Translations under genes and position numbers: made by a program | The notes under the pieces: model-generated | Databases searched by the model: none | Told to the model about the DNA's origin: nothing | What the model saw: only the letters and a program-made list of their open reading frames with translations | From: Epiperipatus broadwayi | Lineage: Eukaryota; Onychophora; Udeonychophora; Euonychophora; Peripatidae | NCBI GenBank assembly: GCA_028023455.1 | Contig: JAQFVV010006313.1 | Coordinates: forward strand, 3,015,147 to 3,079,146 | Direction: 5' to 3' | DNA length: 64,000 nt | Shown: in pieces, positions 51,277-64,000 of the stretch | Layout: each line of letters begins with the position of its first letter | How positions within the stretch are numbered: position 1 is the first letter of the stretch

Positions 51277-54200
51277 GAATAAATTGAATAATGTTTTACT
51301 GGACTAGCAATTAGATAATGAAGAAAATACGGTATCTTTTAATCTCACATAATTGTCTAAATAATAAACTAAGTATGGAAACTTTTTATAAGTTATCCAA
51401 ATGGTAAAGCATTTCATGTAATGTCTAGATCAAGAAAACAATATTATCAGATTTCAGTATGTTTATTATTAAATTTACAAAGCAATGCATTTATGTGGCA
51501 ATAGATATGTGGAATGTGGAAACTAGAATACGAATGCATATAACAACTTGAGACAAAGTTGTGAATAAATAACATAAACATTTATTTACATTTGATATCC
51601 AAATAATTATAGCTACTTCACAGTGGAACTGTTTGTTTTAATCTCACAAATAAGTTTGCTAACCTGGGTTTGAAATTATTTCTATTACATATTTTGTCAT
51701 TTATTGATTAGACATTATGAACATAAGTTAACAAATAAACTAATGACCTAATATTCTGACTTCGAATATATTTAGGCTAGCTAATACATTTTTATTAGTA
51801 AACAATACTGGATGAATAAATATCATATTATGGGCATAAACACATAAGTTGGAGAGGTCACACTATCAATTATAAAAATAAAATAAATGATTAACTTTGG
51901 CTATCAAGAGATTAACTTTAAGTAGCTCCATAAAATAATTCTTTTAAATATCTATCTTTTTCATACATTCAAAATAAAAATAATCATTCTAATTATTTGA
52001 TGATTTAAAGCATGATAAAATTCAAAATATATATTTCCTGATGTGTAAGTTTAATAATATTATACTCGCATGTCGGCAAGATTATTTGCATTATGTGTGT
52101 GTCACATCTTACGCTAATTTAAGGTAAAATCAATACATTCACATATTGTTAATTTATTTATTAATTATTAATAGGTTTTTTTACTATGGATAATGTCATA
52201 GACTAACCAACAAATATAACACTATTTCTACTTTAATATTCAATAAAAATTTAATCTGACTATTTATCTAACCACCAACTAAATTACACATAGCTATGAT
52301 TCTATGATAACACGAAAAATAATCATTCAAAAAAAATTTAAGCACATGAGGAATAAATAAGCTTCTTGGCTAATACATCAAATGACAATTACGTAACTTC
52401 GAGGTAGATTATTGGTGGAACTTTGTCTCACCACCAGAATAAAAGGAAATATATATCTCTTAACTTCATAAAATATTTTATAATTCACATGTACACAATC
52501 TAGGAATATATTTCACTCATGGCAAATAATTGGATATAATAAAGGAGAGAGTCCTCAATCTCAATAAACATAGAACGTATCAAGAATAATTTTCTTTCTC
52601 ATAGCTATTTAATACCTTTCATTTTATAAGTTGGAAAATAAATATACATACAGGTAAGTCACTAACTCCTTCAATTCTTGTAGAATACAACATTAACTGA
52701 AATTAACAGAGACAAACAGTTATAAAACTGAATATATACTAATTATATAAAATAACTGCATAAGACAGACACACATAAGTATAAATAAGAGTGTGAAAAT
52801 AATTCCAAATTATATAATACACAAAACGGTAAAGTAAATGGTAAACTGAAAATAAAACTTTTAGCTTATAAAAGAATATCAGCTGTTTTAAAAATTTAAA
52901 TGGCAATAATTATTATGAACGATGTTTTACCATTTCTGACACAATATTTCTTTCATACATTAGCTACTCTGAAAGCCAAGATGCCCACTTCTAGACAAAA
53001 TAAAATATATACCTCTCTTCAATAAACTCATATAAATGTATATATAACCTACATAAGAAATCATATTTAAATATTAATCGTTTACCAGCATTGCAAACTT
53101 TGCAATACAGTAATCCGAGACAGGCTAGAAGTCAAGGAAATATCATGATTAAATAAGCAAATACATAAAAAATAAACCTGTCAATCTGTCTATGGTATAT
53201 CAATAGTAATAAACAAAACAAAAATAAAGTCACTCTTCTTTTAACTTAAAAAAATCACTTGTAAAGTTTTTTTTCTTTCTTAAACGTAAACTTTCCTAAA
53301 TGACATGATTCCAAAATGATTCCAGATGAATTCGGTTAGTAAACATAAAACGTAAAAACAAATTCCTATATAATAAACATTTACAATTCAAATTTAATTC
53401 AGCAATCTCCAATGTTCTTAGCAACAGCTAACAGAGTTCACTAATATAGCATGTGCAGTATTAATTTTTTATATAATGTCGAAGATATAGATAGATAGTT
53501 TCAACTACAACTCTTATATTTATCATTTAACTAATTCTGGAAATACTTTAATTTAACAATAATTTAAACAGATTTCCAAAAGTAAACATTAGCTTTATAT
53601 ATTATCACAGTATAATTATTTTTGGTCTGTTCTTAATTAATTATTCATGGAGATCTACAATTTCTTAAGCAATAATATTTTTATTTTATAATAAGTCCAT
53701 TTATCAAGGAGAACAAGAAATATGTAATATTAATGTCCTTCTACTTGATTTAAACATGTCATATTAAAAATACTAGTAATTAATCAATTATTTATAAACC
53801 ACAAATTCACTTTGTTAATAAAATAATTTATAAGCATGAATAACAAGTGCAATTATTATCATGGTGTAATTTAAATATATATCATAAAAATATTATATTT
53901 GCATCCTTCCATTTTAACTTGACTTTTATACGATTAAAGAAGAATTTAAATTGAGAGTCAAAATAGGTTTTGTTAAGCAGTCCTGCATAAATTTCCTTAA
54001 GATATTATAAAGTTCATACAAATTTATTAAAAGATTATAAAGTTCATGCATTTTCATTTTCTTCTTAATAATGATAACAACAGATATAAGCAAACAAAGT
54101 AGATTAAATTTATCAGCATAGAAATACATTTTAAGGATGAGTTAATTTAATGTTTAACTGAGTGGTAAGAAATGAAGAAAAACATACCTTTCTTATAATT

Positions 54201-55256
54201 TAACCTGACATCCTTGCTTAAAGCTGTCTAGTAGCTAAAATTCCCATAATTTCTTTTATAAAATAATAATGTTTAAAAGGTTTCACTTTGGAGTTTGAAC
54301 TGACATGAGTTTTGGAAGAAATAGAAGAATTAGCAGAAGCAAAATGAACAAAGCAATGGATGCAACAATAAACAATAATAAATTTCTATTACTGACTATC
54401 AGTTACAATGTATCCCTTCCATCAATCAAGAGGTCATCTTTATCCTCCAAAGGTCAGCCCCACCCTTTGCACTCAGTAATTAAAGAAACAATATTCAAGA
54501 AATCTTTTTTGAAAAGGAAAAAAAATCATTTTGATTTTCTAAATTAAATCAAAGCAAATAATAAAAAAAAATAATTTTACACTTTTGAAATAAATGAATA
54601 TTAAATAATTAGTAAAATAAATATAGTAAATGATAACACAATTTAGTTTGTCAAATAATTTCCTAATCCAGATATCCATTAATCATTCAAAAATGTACTT
54701 GCAAAGTTATTAAAGATATTTATTGTAATTTAAATGTTTTATTGTAGAATGTAAAATTTTATATTGTAATTAAATATAAAATGAAATTGAAAGATGATAC
54801 ATACATACATGCATATACAAATGCTGCTATATGAATACTAAATTATCCTAACTGACATGACAGATATGGCTATGAGTTAAATATACTTCACTGACTATAT
54901 TATTTATACATGGATGGGTGTGCCAATGAATAAACAGATCAGAAAACCATCTAAACAATTATCACCAACTAATATACAAATAAATAAAACTACTTTACAT
55001 TAACTTAACTTGCATATCAACAATTCCTGTAATAATCCACCCTCTTTCTTGCATTAAATACTTCTTCAATATAATAATAATAATAATAAATGTTTATAAA
55101 AATTCCCAACTAACATTCATAATCAACTCACATATATGATTTTAAATCATTAACCAAAAAATTTTAAAATTTTAGTGATATTTCATTTTTTTTTATTTAA
55201 ATGCATTTATTCACCACTGATATAGTATACCTTAATTACTTGTGCCATTCAGAAGG

Positions 55257-55258
<2 letters not shown>
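51274..55258. other. AT-rich non-coding with candidate exon
   Basis: A 49-bp plus-strand segment at 52605-52653 has a strong acceptor (TTTTCTTTCTCATAG) and a consensus donor (ACAG then GTAAGT) and is open in one frame (LFNTFHFISWKINIHT). The 80-codon frame at 54305-54547 has R/K/S-rich composition and an internal acceptor-to-donor segment (54414-54463) open in all three frames. Neither can be confirmed. The rest holds nothing recognisable. Confidence 0.3.
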
Positions 55259-55297
<39 letters not shown>

Positions 55298-55306
55298 ATC
55301 TATAAA

Positions 55307-55342
<36 letters not shown>

Positions 55343-55504
55343 TTTAAGATATTATAATATATATTTTAACCAACAGGTAATTTAAAATAACAATAGTAAT
55401 AAAGATATATATCAATATAATATAATAACACTATAAACAATTGAAAAATTTCCATTTCTTTTTTACCTATTAGATATTCACTATATATATATATATATAT
55501 ATAT
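55259..55504. repeat. Several (TA)n tracts
   Basis: TA runs at 55259-55294, 55310-55340 and 55482-55504 with short unique spacers; the last abuts the family E array. Confidence 0.9.
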
Positions 55505-57226
55505 GTCAACAGATGGTGTTCTACCAAAAACACTGTCAAGCGTATGTTTACATAAACATCAGAGCAAGCATTCACTATCTCTAACTTTAATTCCACTTTC
55601 AGATCATGATTTCAAGCTATTTGCTATCATCAGTGAAAGACAGGAATAAGAAACTAGATCTAAACACAAACTCTGAGCATTTATGAAACAGTTTCTGTTC
55701 AGCTTGCAAGCGTGAATCTTTTAGACACGTAATGTCTTCAAACTCAGCATAGTAAGCCAGATAGCTATATGGGTCTGATATCAGTTCTGCATCACCACAT
55801 AGTAGAAGCCTCTGCAATATATATATATATATATATAATTGCTAGAAAGACCTCAAAGGTACATTTATGAAAAACAAAAAACAAGTTAAAAACTTGCTAA
55901 TGCTTGTATTTATGTCAACAGATGGTGTTCTACCAAAAGCACCATCAAGCGTATGTTTATATAAACATCAGAGCAAGCATTCACTATCTTTAACTTTAAT
56001 TCCACTTTCAGATCATGATTTCAAGCTATTTTCTATCGACAGTGAAGGACAGGAATAAGAAACTAGATCTAAACACAAACTCTGAGCATTTATGAAACAG
56101 TTTCTATTCAGCTTGCAAGCGTGAATCTTTTAGACACGTAATGTCTTCAAACTCAGCATAGCAAGCCAGATAGCTATATGGGTCTGATATCAGTTCAGCA
56201 TCACCACATAGTAGAAGCCTCTGCAATATATATATCATTGCTAAAAAGACCTCAAAGGTACATTTATGAAAAACAAAAAACAAGTTAAAAACTTGCTAAT
56301 GCTTGTATTTATGTCAACAGATGGGGTTCTACCAAAAACACCATCAAGCATATGTTTACATAAATGTCAGAGCAAGCATTCACTATCTCTAACTTTAATT
56401 CCACTTTCAGATCATGATTTCAAGCTATTTGCTATCATCAGTGAAAGACAGGAATAAGAAACTAGATCTAAACACAAACTCTGAGCATTTATGAAACAGT
56501 TTCTATTCAGACTCATATAGCTATCTGGCTTGCTATGCAGAGTTTGAAGACATTACATGTCTAAAAGATTCACGCTTGCAAGCTGAATAGAAACCGTTTC
56601 CTAAACGCTCAGAGTTTGTGTTTAGATCTAGTTTTTATTCCTGTCTTTCACTGGTGATAGAAAATAGCTTGAAATCATGATCTGAAAGTGGAATTAAAGT
56701 TAGAGCTAGTGAATGCTTGCTCTGACATTTATGTAAACTTACGCTTGACAGTGTTTTTGGTAGAACACCATCTGTTGACATAAATACAAGCATTAGCAAG
56801 TTTTTAACTTGTTTTTTTGTTTTTCATAAATGTACCTTTGAGGTCTTTCTAGCAATGATATATATTGAAGAGGCTTCTACTATGTGGTGATGCTGAACTG
56901 ATATCAGACCCATATAGCTATCTGGCTTGCTATTCTGAGTTTGAAGACATTACGTGTCTAAAAGATTCACGCTTGCAAGGTGAATAGAAACTGTTTCATA
57001 AACGCTCAGAGTTTGTGTTTAGATCTAGTTTTTTATTCCTGTCTTTCACTGATGATAGCAAATAGCTTGAAATCATGATCTGAAAGTGGAATTAAAGTTA
57101 GAGATAATGAATGCTTGCTCTGATGTTTACGTAAACATACGCTTTACGGTGTTTTTCATAGAATGCCATTTGTTGACATAAATACAAGCGTTAGCAAGTT
57201 TTTAACTTGTTTTTTTGTTTTTCATA
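55505..57226. repeat. Family E array: about 400-bp units in both orientations
   Basis: Units begin near 55505, 55913 and 56311 in plus orientation. At about 56510 the array flips and two further units run in minus orientation to 57226. Landmarks in each unit include GTCAACAGATGGTGTTCTAC, AGATCATGATTTCAAGCTAT, AACTAGATCTAAACACAAAC, CTTTTAGACACGTAATGTCT, an internal TA tract and AAACAAGTTAAAAACTTGC. Each unit has a short plus frame (63 codons at 55867 and 56266, nearly identical) and a minus frame (LLLCGDAELISDPYSYLA, then CLKDSRLQ). The minus frame is open in some units and stopped in others. Related units are at 59652-60535. Class unknown. Confidence 0.85.
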
Positions 57227-58354
57227 TATATATAATCTTTTCATGCAATATGGTGCTGTTGTGATATTTATTTTTGCATACTTTTCTTTTTTTTTTCCAT
57301 CACAAATCAGGTGGTTTCCCTTAGATCATCATTCGTCCTCTTTTTTTTTTTTTTTACAATTATCAACCATTATAAATTTGGTGATGAATTGGAAAAACAA
57401 AATGAAACATAATAACTATTGTATTCTTGCTTCAATACAACAATTTTATTATAATACGGGTGAAATATCACTTTTTGTGTATTTTTAGATACCATGATAT
57501 TCATCCTTTGATTTTTTATTTATCTTTTTTTTTTTTTTGTAAGATCATCAATTAGTTTTTTGATCTCAAACTCCATCTTCCTATAGTTTTACTTTCCACC
57601 TATATAGTAAATTACAATCAATAAGAATTTTAGGGTGTGTCCTACAATAATTTTCATCTGTAATTTATGAGATTCCGCTAAATAGTAATCGATCACTCTT
57701 TGGTACATTCTAAGTAAACTACCTTTCTTTGCCTTATCTAACAGCGTAATTATTATTTTCATATTTCTAACTTATATTTGTTTTATATCATTCTCACAAC
57801 TATTTATTTCTAAAAATTACAAACTAAAATTGCTTATAATTCCGTTTAACTATAGTAAATTGTTCATCGTAAAACATAAGAGCAAATTTAAAAACATAAG
57901 ATCAAATTTAAAATATCATCGTTTCTCATTTTCAATATTGTATATTTAAACACCAACGAATACTATCTTCATAAAATACATATTGTTGACTACTCTTAAG
58001 ATACATTTCATTACATCATTAATCCTATCTATTGATTTTAATTATATAACAATATTTGATAAAAATATAATTTTTAAAATAAATAAAGACATAAATTACC
58101 AAATTAAATTAATTATTAATTTCACTATCTGTTGATCTAACCCCCCCCCCCAATGTAATAACCAGTATATTTAAAGTATAGAATTAATATATATATACAA
58201 ATATGATATTGCAGACATTCTTTATCTTTAAATGCAAGTTCCTAACAAACAAACAAAAAAAAACAAAAACTAACTTTTACTGGAACTATAATCATTTCAC
58301 AGACTAGTTGCACATTAATATTTTTTCACTTTAGATTCAAAGACTTTCATTTCA
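57227..58354. other. AT-rich spacer
   Basis: Poly-T tracts and an 11-bp poly-C at 58141-58151. The plus frame 57207-57488 is F/I/Y-rich and unsupported. Confidence 0.45.
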
Positions 58355-58369
58355 AACACTCCACTAGTT

Positions 58370-58485
58370 TTTTTTTTTTTTTTTCATATGTCATAGCATC
58401 GGACAGAACGCAAACCCACAATTTCTGAAACCAACTATTTGCTTGCAAGGCAGTTGCGATGACATCTCAGCTAACAACGCTCGAC
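58370..58485 (-). mobile_element. Short tRNA-derived SINE, third copy
   Basis: Same architecture as 45597-45712: on the minus strand TTAGCTGAGATGTCATCG, an anticodon-like stem, a B box GGGTTTGCGTTCTG, the ending GCTATGACATATG and a poly-A tail. A perfect 15-bp target duplication AACACTCCACTAGTT lies at 58355-58369 and 58486-58500. Length is again 116 bp. Confidence 0.88.
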
Positions 58486-58500
58486 AACACTCCACTAGTT

Positions 58501-59651
58501 GCATGTTAATATTACAATCATTTTTGCTCCTTTGTTTTCATCTAAAGATTATTACAATTATCGAACTTTACACAACATCAGGTTATTGGCAATGTAGCAG
58601 TTTTATTTATTTTCATTTAGTAATTAAAGATTATCTGCAACTTGTTTTATACATTTGATGCTAATACTCCTTGCAGCTAGTAATAAATGATTCATCATTC
58701 AAATGATTCCTTACTTATTTTGGTTAATATTGTTATTAAGAAAAAAAGAATCCATTTTTATTTTAAAAGTAAAATAATATTATCTTCCATATACGTTTAT
58801 ATTTCATAATGCACTCTTTTATTCAACAATTTATTCTTCATGGATATTTTTTCTTTATTAAATATTTTCTTTCATAGTTTTATTCTTTCACTTTTATCTT
58901 TTTTTTTCAGATGATAGACAATGTTTTTATTTGTACTAACAGTCCGCTGTTATTCAGTACACGTATAAACATAATCATTATTTAACCTATATAACACTTA
59001 GTATATATTTTATAACTTTACATAAAAGTAATATTAAAATTCATACTGCTCAGTTTTAATAATTTCTACAATTACAATTTTATTAAACCATGCTTTAATA
59101 TTTATCTTTGAATATGATGTATACTTTTTCCATCACACCTCGTTCTGTTATTATCTATTACTACTTTAGTTTTAAATAATTTTAAAAATGTGTGCTTATC
59201 TGTCAAAAACAATTTGTCTTATTTATCCATGGCAAATAACTTGATCATCTCCAATTATTTTGATTAATATGACACATGAATACTTCAAATAGTTTAGCAA
59301 TTAAATCCAGTGGAAACGCAGTACCCTCAAGGTTTTCCTTAAGTGAGTTTCTTCCTTGGTCACAATTTCGGATTTACATACACTTATTTCTTTTCATTTT
59401 ATATTATTTTCTCCATATAACAATTTCAAGAAATTTTCCGAGAATCATTAATTGTTCAGTTGCCTGTAGAAATCAATTTAATTTACTCATGCATTTTAAG
59501 GAAGCTTTATAACCTGTATCATTTAAATTATTATGTAGACAATATTCATTACAATTGTTTCCCCAAATAATAATAATATTTAAGTAATTTTTTGCAAACT
59601 TTTAGGATTAAAAAAGTAAAAAGAGTTTCTTCTTCTTCAATCTGTGATTAA
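58501..59651. other. AT-rich with two candidate coding pieces
   Basis: Plus: a very strong acceptor before 58911 opens IDNVFICTNSPLLFSTR after its ATG, with a weak donor near 58963. Minus: 59373-59245 is open for 42 codons and reads CDQGRNSLKENLEGTAFPL then DLIAKLFEVFMCHINQNNWR before a stop. Both are more protein-like than background but unrecognised. The plus frame 59276-59512 overlaps the second and is probably its shadow. Confidence 0.3.
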
Positions 59652-60535
59652 AACTTGCTAACGCTTGTATTTATGACAATAGATGGCATTCTACTAAAAA
59701 CACTGTCAAGCGTATGTTTGTTTACATAAACGTTTTAACTTGCTTTTTGTTTTTCATAAATGTACATTTGAGGTCTTTCTTGCAATGATATATATTGCAG
59801 AGGCTTCTACTATGTGATGATGCTGAACTGATATCAGACCCATATAGCTATCTGGCTTGCTATGCAGAGTTTGAAGACATTGCGTGTCTAAAAGATTCAC
59901 GCTTGCATAAACGCTCAGAGTTTGCGTTTGGATCTAGTTTCTTATTCCTGTTCTTCACTGACGATAGCAAATAGCTTGAAATCATGATCTGAAGGTGGAA
60001 CTAAAGTTAGAGATAGTGAATGCTTGCTCTGATGTTTATGTAAACAAACATACGCTTGACGGTGTTTTTGGAAGAATGCCATCTATTGTCATAAATACAA
60101 GCATTAGCAAGTTTTAATTTGCTTTTTGTTTTTCATAAATATACCTTTGAGGTCTTTCTTGAAATGATATATATATATATATATATATTGCAGAGGCTTC
60201 TACTATGTGGTGATTCTGAACTGATATCAGACCCATATAGCTATCTGGCTTACTATGCTGAGTTTGAAGTCATTATGTGTCTAAAAGATTCACGCTTGCT
60301 GTTTCATAAACACTCAGAATTTGTGTTTAGATCTAGTTTTTTATTCCTGACCTTCACTGATTATAGAAAATAGCTTGAAATCATGATCTGAAGGTGGAAC
60401 TAAAGTTAGAGATAGTGAATGCTTGCTCTGACATTTATGTAAACAAACATGCGCTTGACAGTGTTTTTGGTAGAATGCCATCTATTGTCATAAATACAAG
60501 CGTTAGCAAGTTTTAACTTGCTTTTTGTTTTTAAT
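59652..60535. repeat. Family E second locus, mostly minus orientation
   Basis: A partial plus-oriented unit (59652-59738: GCTTGTATTTATGACAATAG onward) flips at the self-complementary GTTTACATAAAC into two minus-oriented units ending near 60535. The minus-unit frame is preserved here (plus-strand frame at 60119-60373: CGDSELISDPYSYLAYYAEF). Confidence 0.82.
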
Positions 60536-60550
60536 ATATATATATATATT

Positions 60551-63500
60551 GTACCCTCACTTTCAGGAAATATGTAATTTGAATCACTTGATCTAGCTCA
60601 GATAAATAACTATGTTTATCTAAAATGTATCTAAATTAACAATAACTATATTTTTAAATAATATCAATGATTAAATTAGCTTAACTAATAAATAATAATA
60701 TAGTTCTGTTTTATAAAATTAAACAAATGGATATCTAATCAAATCATGAGACTATGAAGTGAGTTTACAAGTGGCAGAGCGGATACATTAAGCTAATCTC
60801 CCACTGGATATCACCTTAATGGTATAAGAATACTATCCTTATTCCTATTACTTAAATACCACATTTATAGTTCTCTTACATCTTTAATCAAAACTAATTA
60901 AGTAAATTACCTTTAACAAATTAATTTAAATATTTTTTTCTCAAAACTAATTTAACTCAAATTATCTCAGGTTCTCTTAAAATAATGATAAATTAATTAT
61001 AGCTTTTGTAATCAAGTATGATAAGGGATTTAATGTCATTCCTAACTACAATTTAATAATACTAATAATAACAAATAGTAATACTAATCTTTAATCTATA
61101 ATTCACTCTCCTATCTTTTTTACTTATAATGTTGTTCTTGGATATCACATAATCAAATGTAATGTAATTTTCTATTATCCATATCGCATCTTAAATAATA
61201 TATTTAGTATGATATTATGATCTGATAATATGTGGCAATCATTACTAATATAGTTTAATATAAATCTTTGGTAATTATTCCATGACCATCATAATAATAC
61301 AATAAGTAAAACTTCTTAAATAAAATATATCAATAAAAACATTATAACTCTTAAATAAACATTTTATTTATGATGTGCAAATATTATGTCTTAATTATAA
61401 TTATCTGTGATTATGTAACTGTGGTGTGAAGAAATTGAGTCAACACCAAGACTTATAAAACACATTTAACAATTTATTAACAAACTTAACAATAAAATTA
61501 TTTATATTATTTACATTCTGATAGAATTCATTTATTCACATTCAGGTATTTTTCTAATACAAATCAAATGATCTAAAGTATAAGATATAGAACATTTTCT
61601 TAAATGAACTCTTATTTTCAAAATATTATTATATAATTTTTATTATTGTTATTAATTTTTATTAATTCACTAAGTTTTGTTTTTAAAAATATAAGGTAAT
61701 ATTTTTATTATGAACTTATTCTTATTATTTAGTTTTTTTAAAAAAATAACATATTATTCTGTATAGACATTTTTCAATAAATAACTATGTGAACGACCTT
61801 GATTAATAACATACCATCAAACTAAGCTGCTTGCTAATTATTACTTAAACTTTAAATATCATGTATGTATTAGTGTGCTGTTATAGAATTACTTTTGTAA
61901 AATGTATGACTACTTACATTCAATAAACACGATTCAGTTTATTACCTTTAATCATAAATAAAAATATGCATAAGTATGTCTTTTTAAAAAAATTCTTAAT
62001 AATTAAGTAATATCATTATAAATCCTTTTAAATTATCAACTATTTATTTTATAAAAAATAAATAAATATCATTTTTAAATATAAAAGTTTTACGATTCTT
62101 TCACTGATGAAATTATGTTCTTATAATTTTTTACACTTATTTTACTCTAAGCAACATAACTTATCTTATCCACTTTAATAAAAATTCTGTATTTTCAATT
62201 TTAAACTACTCTCCTTCACAATGTAATCCAATAAATTTCAATATCACATAAACTAGTAGGTATATGGATTAAACTATAACTTCAACTTAATAACACCTTT
62301 ATCAACTAACCATCATGGGCACAGTGTACATGAAATGAGGTATAACTTATTTGTTTAATAACCTCTACTACAAAATATAATGTCCAGGCTATTTACTCAG
62401 CACTATGGCGCATTAAACTTTAACACATAGAAAATAAACACTGCCATGAATATACACAAGATATAGGGATATGTTTTCTATACTTGTATAATCATCAATA
62501 TAGTATACTCTTCTTCCCATATAAATAAACCCTACATACAATATTATCCTGGTCTTATATAACCTAATACTAAGATATATAGCATTAAAAATTTATCAAT
62601 TTACATCACTAAATTAATTTTCTCAGTTCTATAATAACAAATAAATTAATGTTTATAATAACAGTCTAACTAACTAATAAGTCAAGATTATTTCATTCTT
62701 TAATAATTCTCAAACTTAAGCATAAACAATCAGAATCAATGCCATATTTTTAATTCTTTAAATTACTCAACTAAAACATCCAGTTCAGTTATAATAGAAT
62801 CATATACTTATATTTCCTTTACATTTAAATATCATTACGATATCAATAAATTATGCATATGCTTAAAATAACTAAATAAATGATAAATTATGCATAGGTA
62901 TCGTGTTTTATATACACATCTATACATCCACACAAAATAATAAAATACATTATAAAACTATTAATAATTTACATTATTACCATAAGTAATTTTATTGACA
63001 ATTACTTATTCGATGTCTTCTGGATCACAATCTAAATAAAACATTTTATTATTGTTTATTCCACATTATCACACTTTAAAATATATTAAGTTTTTTGATA
63101 AAAAATTACTATTAAAGAGTTTTTTCTTTACAATAAAATTTTAATTAATAGGTTAGTAAATAATTTAATGTTTTATGTTTCTACACTATATCTATACTAT
63201 GAATAAACATTACTATAATTTTTTTTAGTAAAAAATAATTTTAAACCATATTTATGATAACTTTAGTAGAATTTCTTGCAATGAAATGTTTTTTTCTTGA
63301 TAATAAGTTCATTACATGAAGTGTCTTTTCTCCTGATAAACACATTAATAACACACTTTTGATTCCAATAATTATGCATGCTCCACTTCTCAATGTTGCA
63401 ACATATAATCCAAAATGACACTTCAAGTTAAATACGGTACATTTACTTTTATTCTATAAGATTTAAACTAATATAATTAATACTTTTCTTATCTCCAAAA

Positions 63501-64000
63501 ACTTTAAGATACTTAAGCATTTATTGCTAGGTAAATATCTAATTTAAATACTCTTAACACTCTTTGTCAAGATAATTTTTCAAATTCTTGTAACTTTTCC
63601 ATATTTACTGAGGTTCAATATCTACTGATACAAACAATAAACTTTCTCCAATGTCTGCTAATAACTTAAATTATTTTCCCAAATAAATTCATAAACTTTT
63701 TGTATATCCAGCATACTTTAATTACTAACTTGGAATAATTCTTAAATATGATATAAGTCATATTTGCAAATGATCTTAATTTTTATATTTTCTAGGAAAA
63801 ATACCAGTTTTAAAATATTTCCAATATTTTTTCAGAAAGAAATATCTCAATGTTCTAAAATAATTGCTTGGTCAAATTTAAGTTTTTTTTTCTTTTTAAA
63901 ACATTTTTCCATCGTATTTTAAATAAATTTTCTTCATAAAAATGTACTGTATCATTTCACTTTATATCTTTTGATGAAATTTTTTTTATATTTTCTCTGT
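60551..64000 (-). mobile_element. Long non-coding dispersed repeat R, copy 2 (cut by window end)
   Basis: Begins GTACCCTCACTTTCAGG directly after a TA tract, as copy 1 does, and stays collinear with 18436-22600 to the last base. It lacks the piggyBac-like insertion and so shows the empty TTAA site at about 63345. It is also G-poor on the plus strand and without coding capacity; the minus frame at 63241-63426 is not conserved in copy 1, where the equivalent region is interrupted by the MITE. Confidence 0.82.

Overview
Eukaryotic, almost certainly animal, nuclear DNA. By eye it is roughly three-quarters A+T. It is full of TA, TAA and CA/TG microsatellites, has no long intact ORF, and is dominated by retroelements of animal type: Penelope-like elements (PLEs) with a GIY-YIG endonuclease, tRNA-derived SINEs, and Tigger-like and piggyBac-like MITEs. 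The taxon cannot be fixed from sequence alone.

Host coding content is tiny. The best host signals are both on the minus strand: a 97-bp internal exon at 3523-3619 and a candidate promoter plus first coding exon at about 47788-48000, with a CACGTG E-box, a TATA-like box and an ATG exon ending in a consensus donor. Other open stretches with splice-like edges (45208, 52605, 58911, 59245, 24385) are only candidates.

Layout. 0-8 kb: spacer, the minus exon and a 969-bp Tigger-like MITE. 8.4-9.4 kb: head-to-head PLE pair of family B. 10.6-11.6 kb: a decayed unknown ORF. 13.8-15.4 kb: head-to-head PLE pair of family A, followed by a 540-bp foldback at 15.7-16.25 kb. 18.4-22.6 kb: long non-coding repeat R, copy 1, carrying a 768-bp piggyBac-like MITE. 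23.9-27.6 kb: a PLE-B 3' end, an ORF remnant and repeat families D and F. 31.2-32.5 kb: two elements with tRNA-like ends (family C). 38.8-42.5 kb: a symmetric composite in which a PLE-A head-to-head pair with a near-complete reverse transcriptase is flanked by inverted family C arms. 43.5-44.1 kb: a nearly pure family C palindrome. 45.6, 48.8 and 58.4 kb: three short minus-strand SINEs, two with perfect target-site duplications. 55.5-57.2 and 59.7-60.5 kb: about 400-bp units (family E) in both orientations. 60.55-64 kb: repeat R, copy 2, running off the window.

The unifying feature is that many unrelated families here sit as head-to-head inverted dimers. A 5'-truncated inverted neighbour is known for Penelope elements; its recurrence in the tRNA-ended family and the E array is the most interesting pattern in the window.
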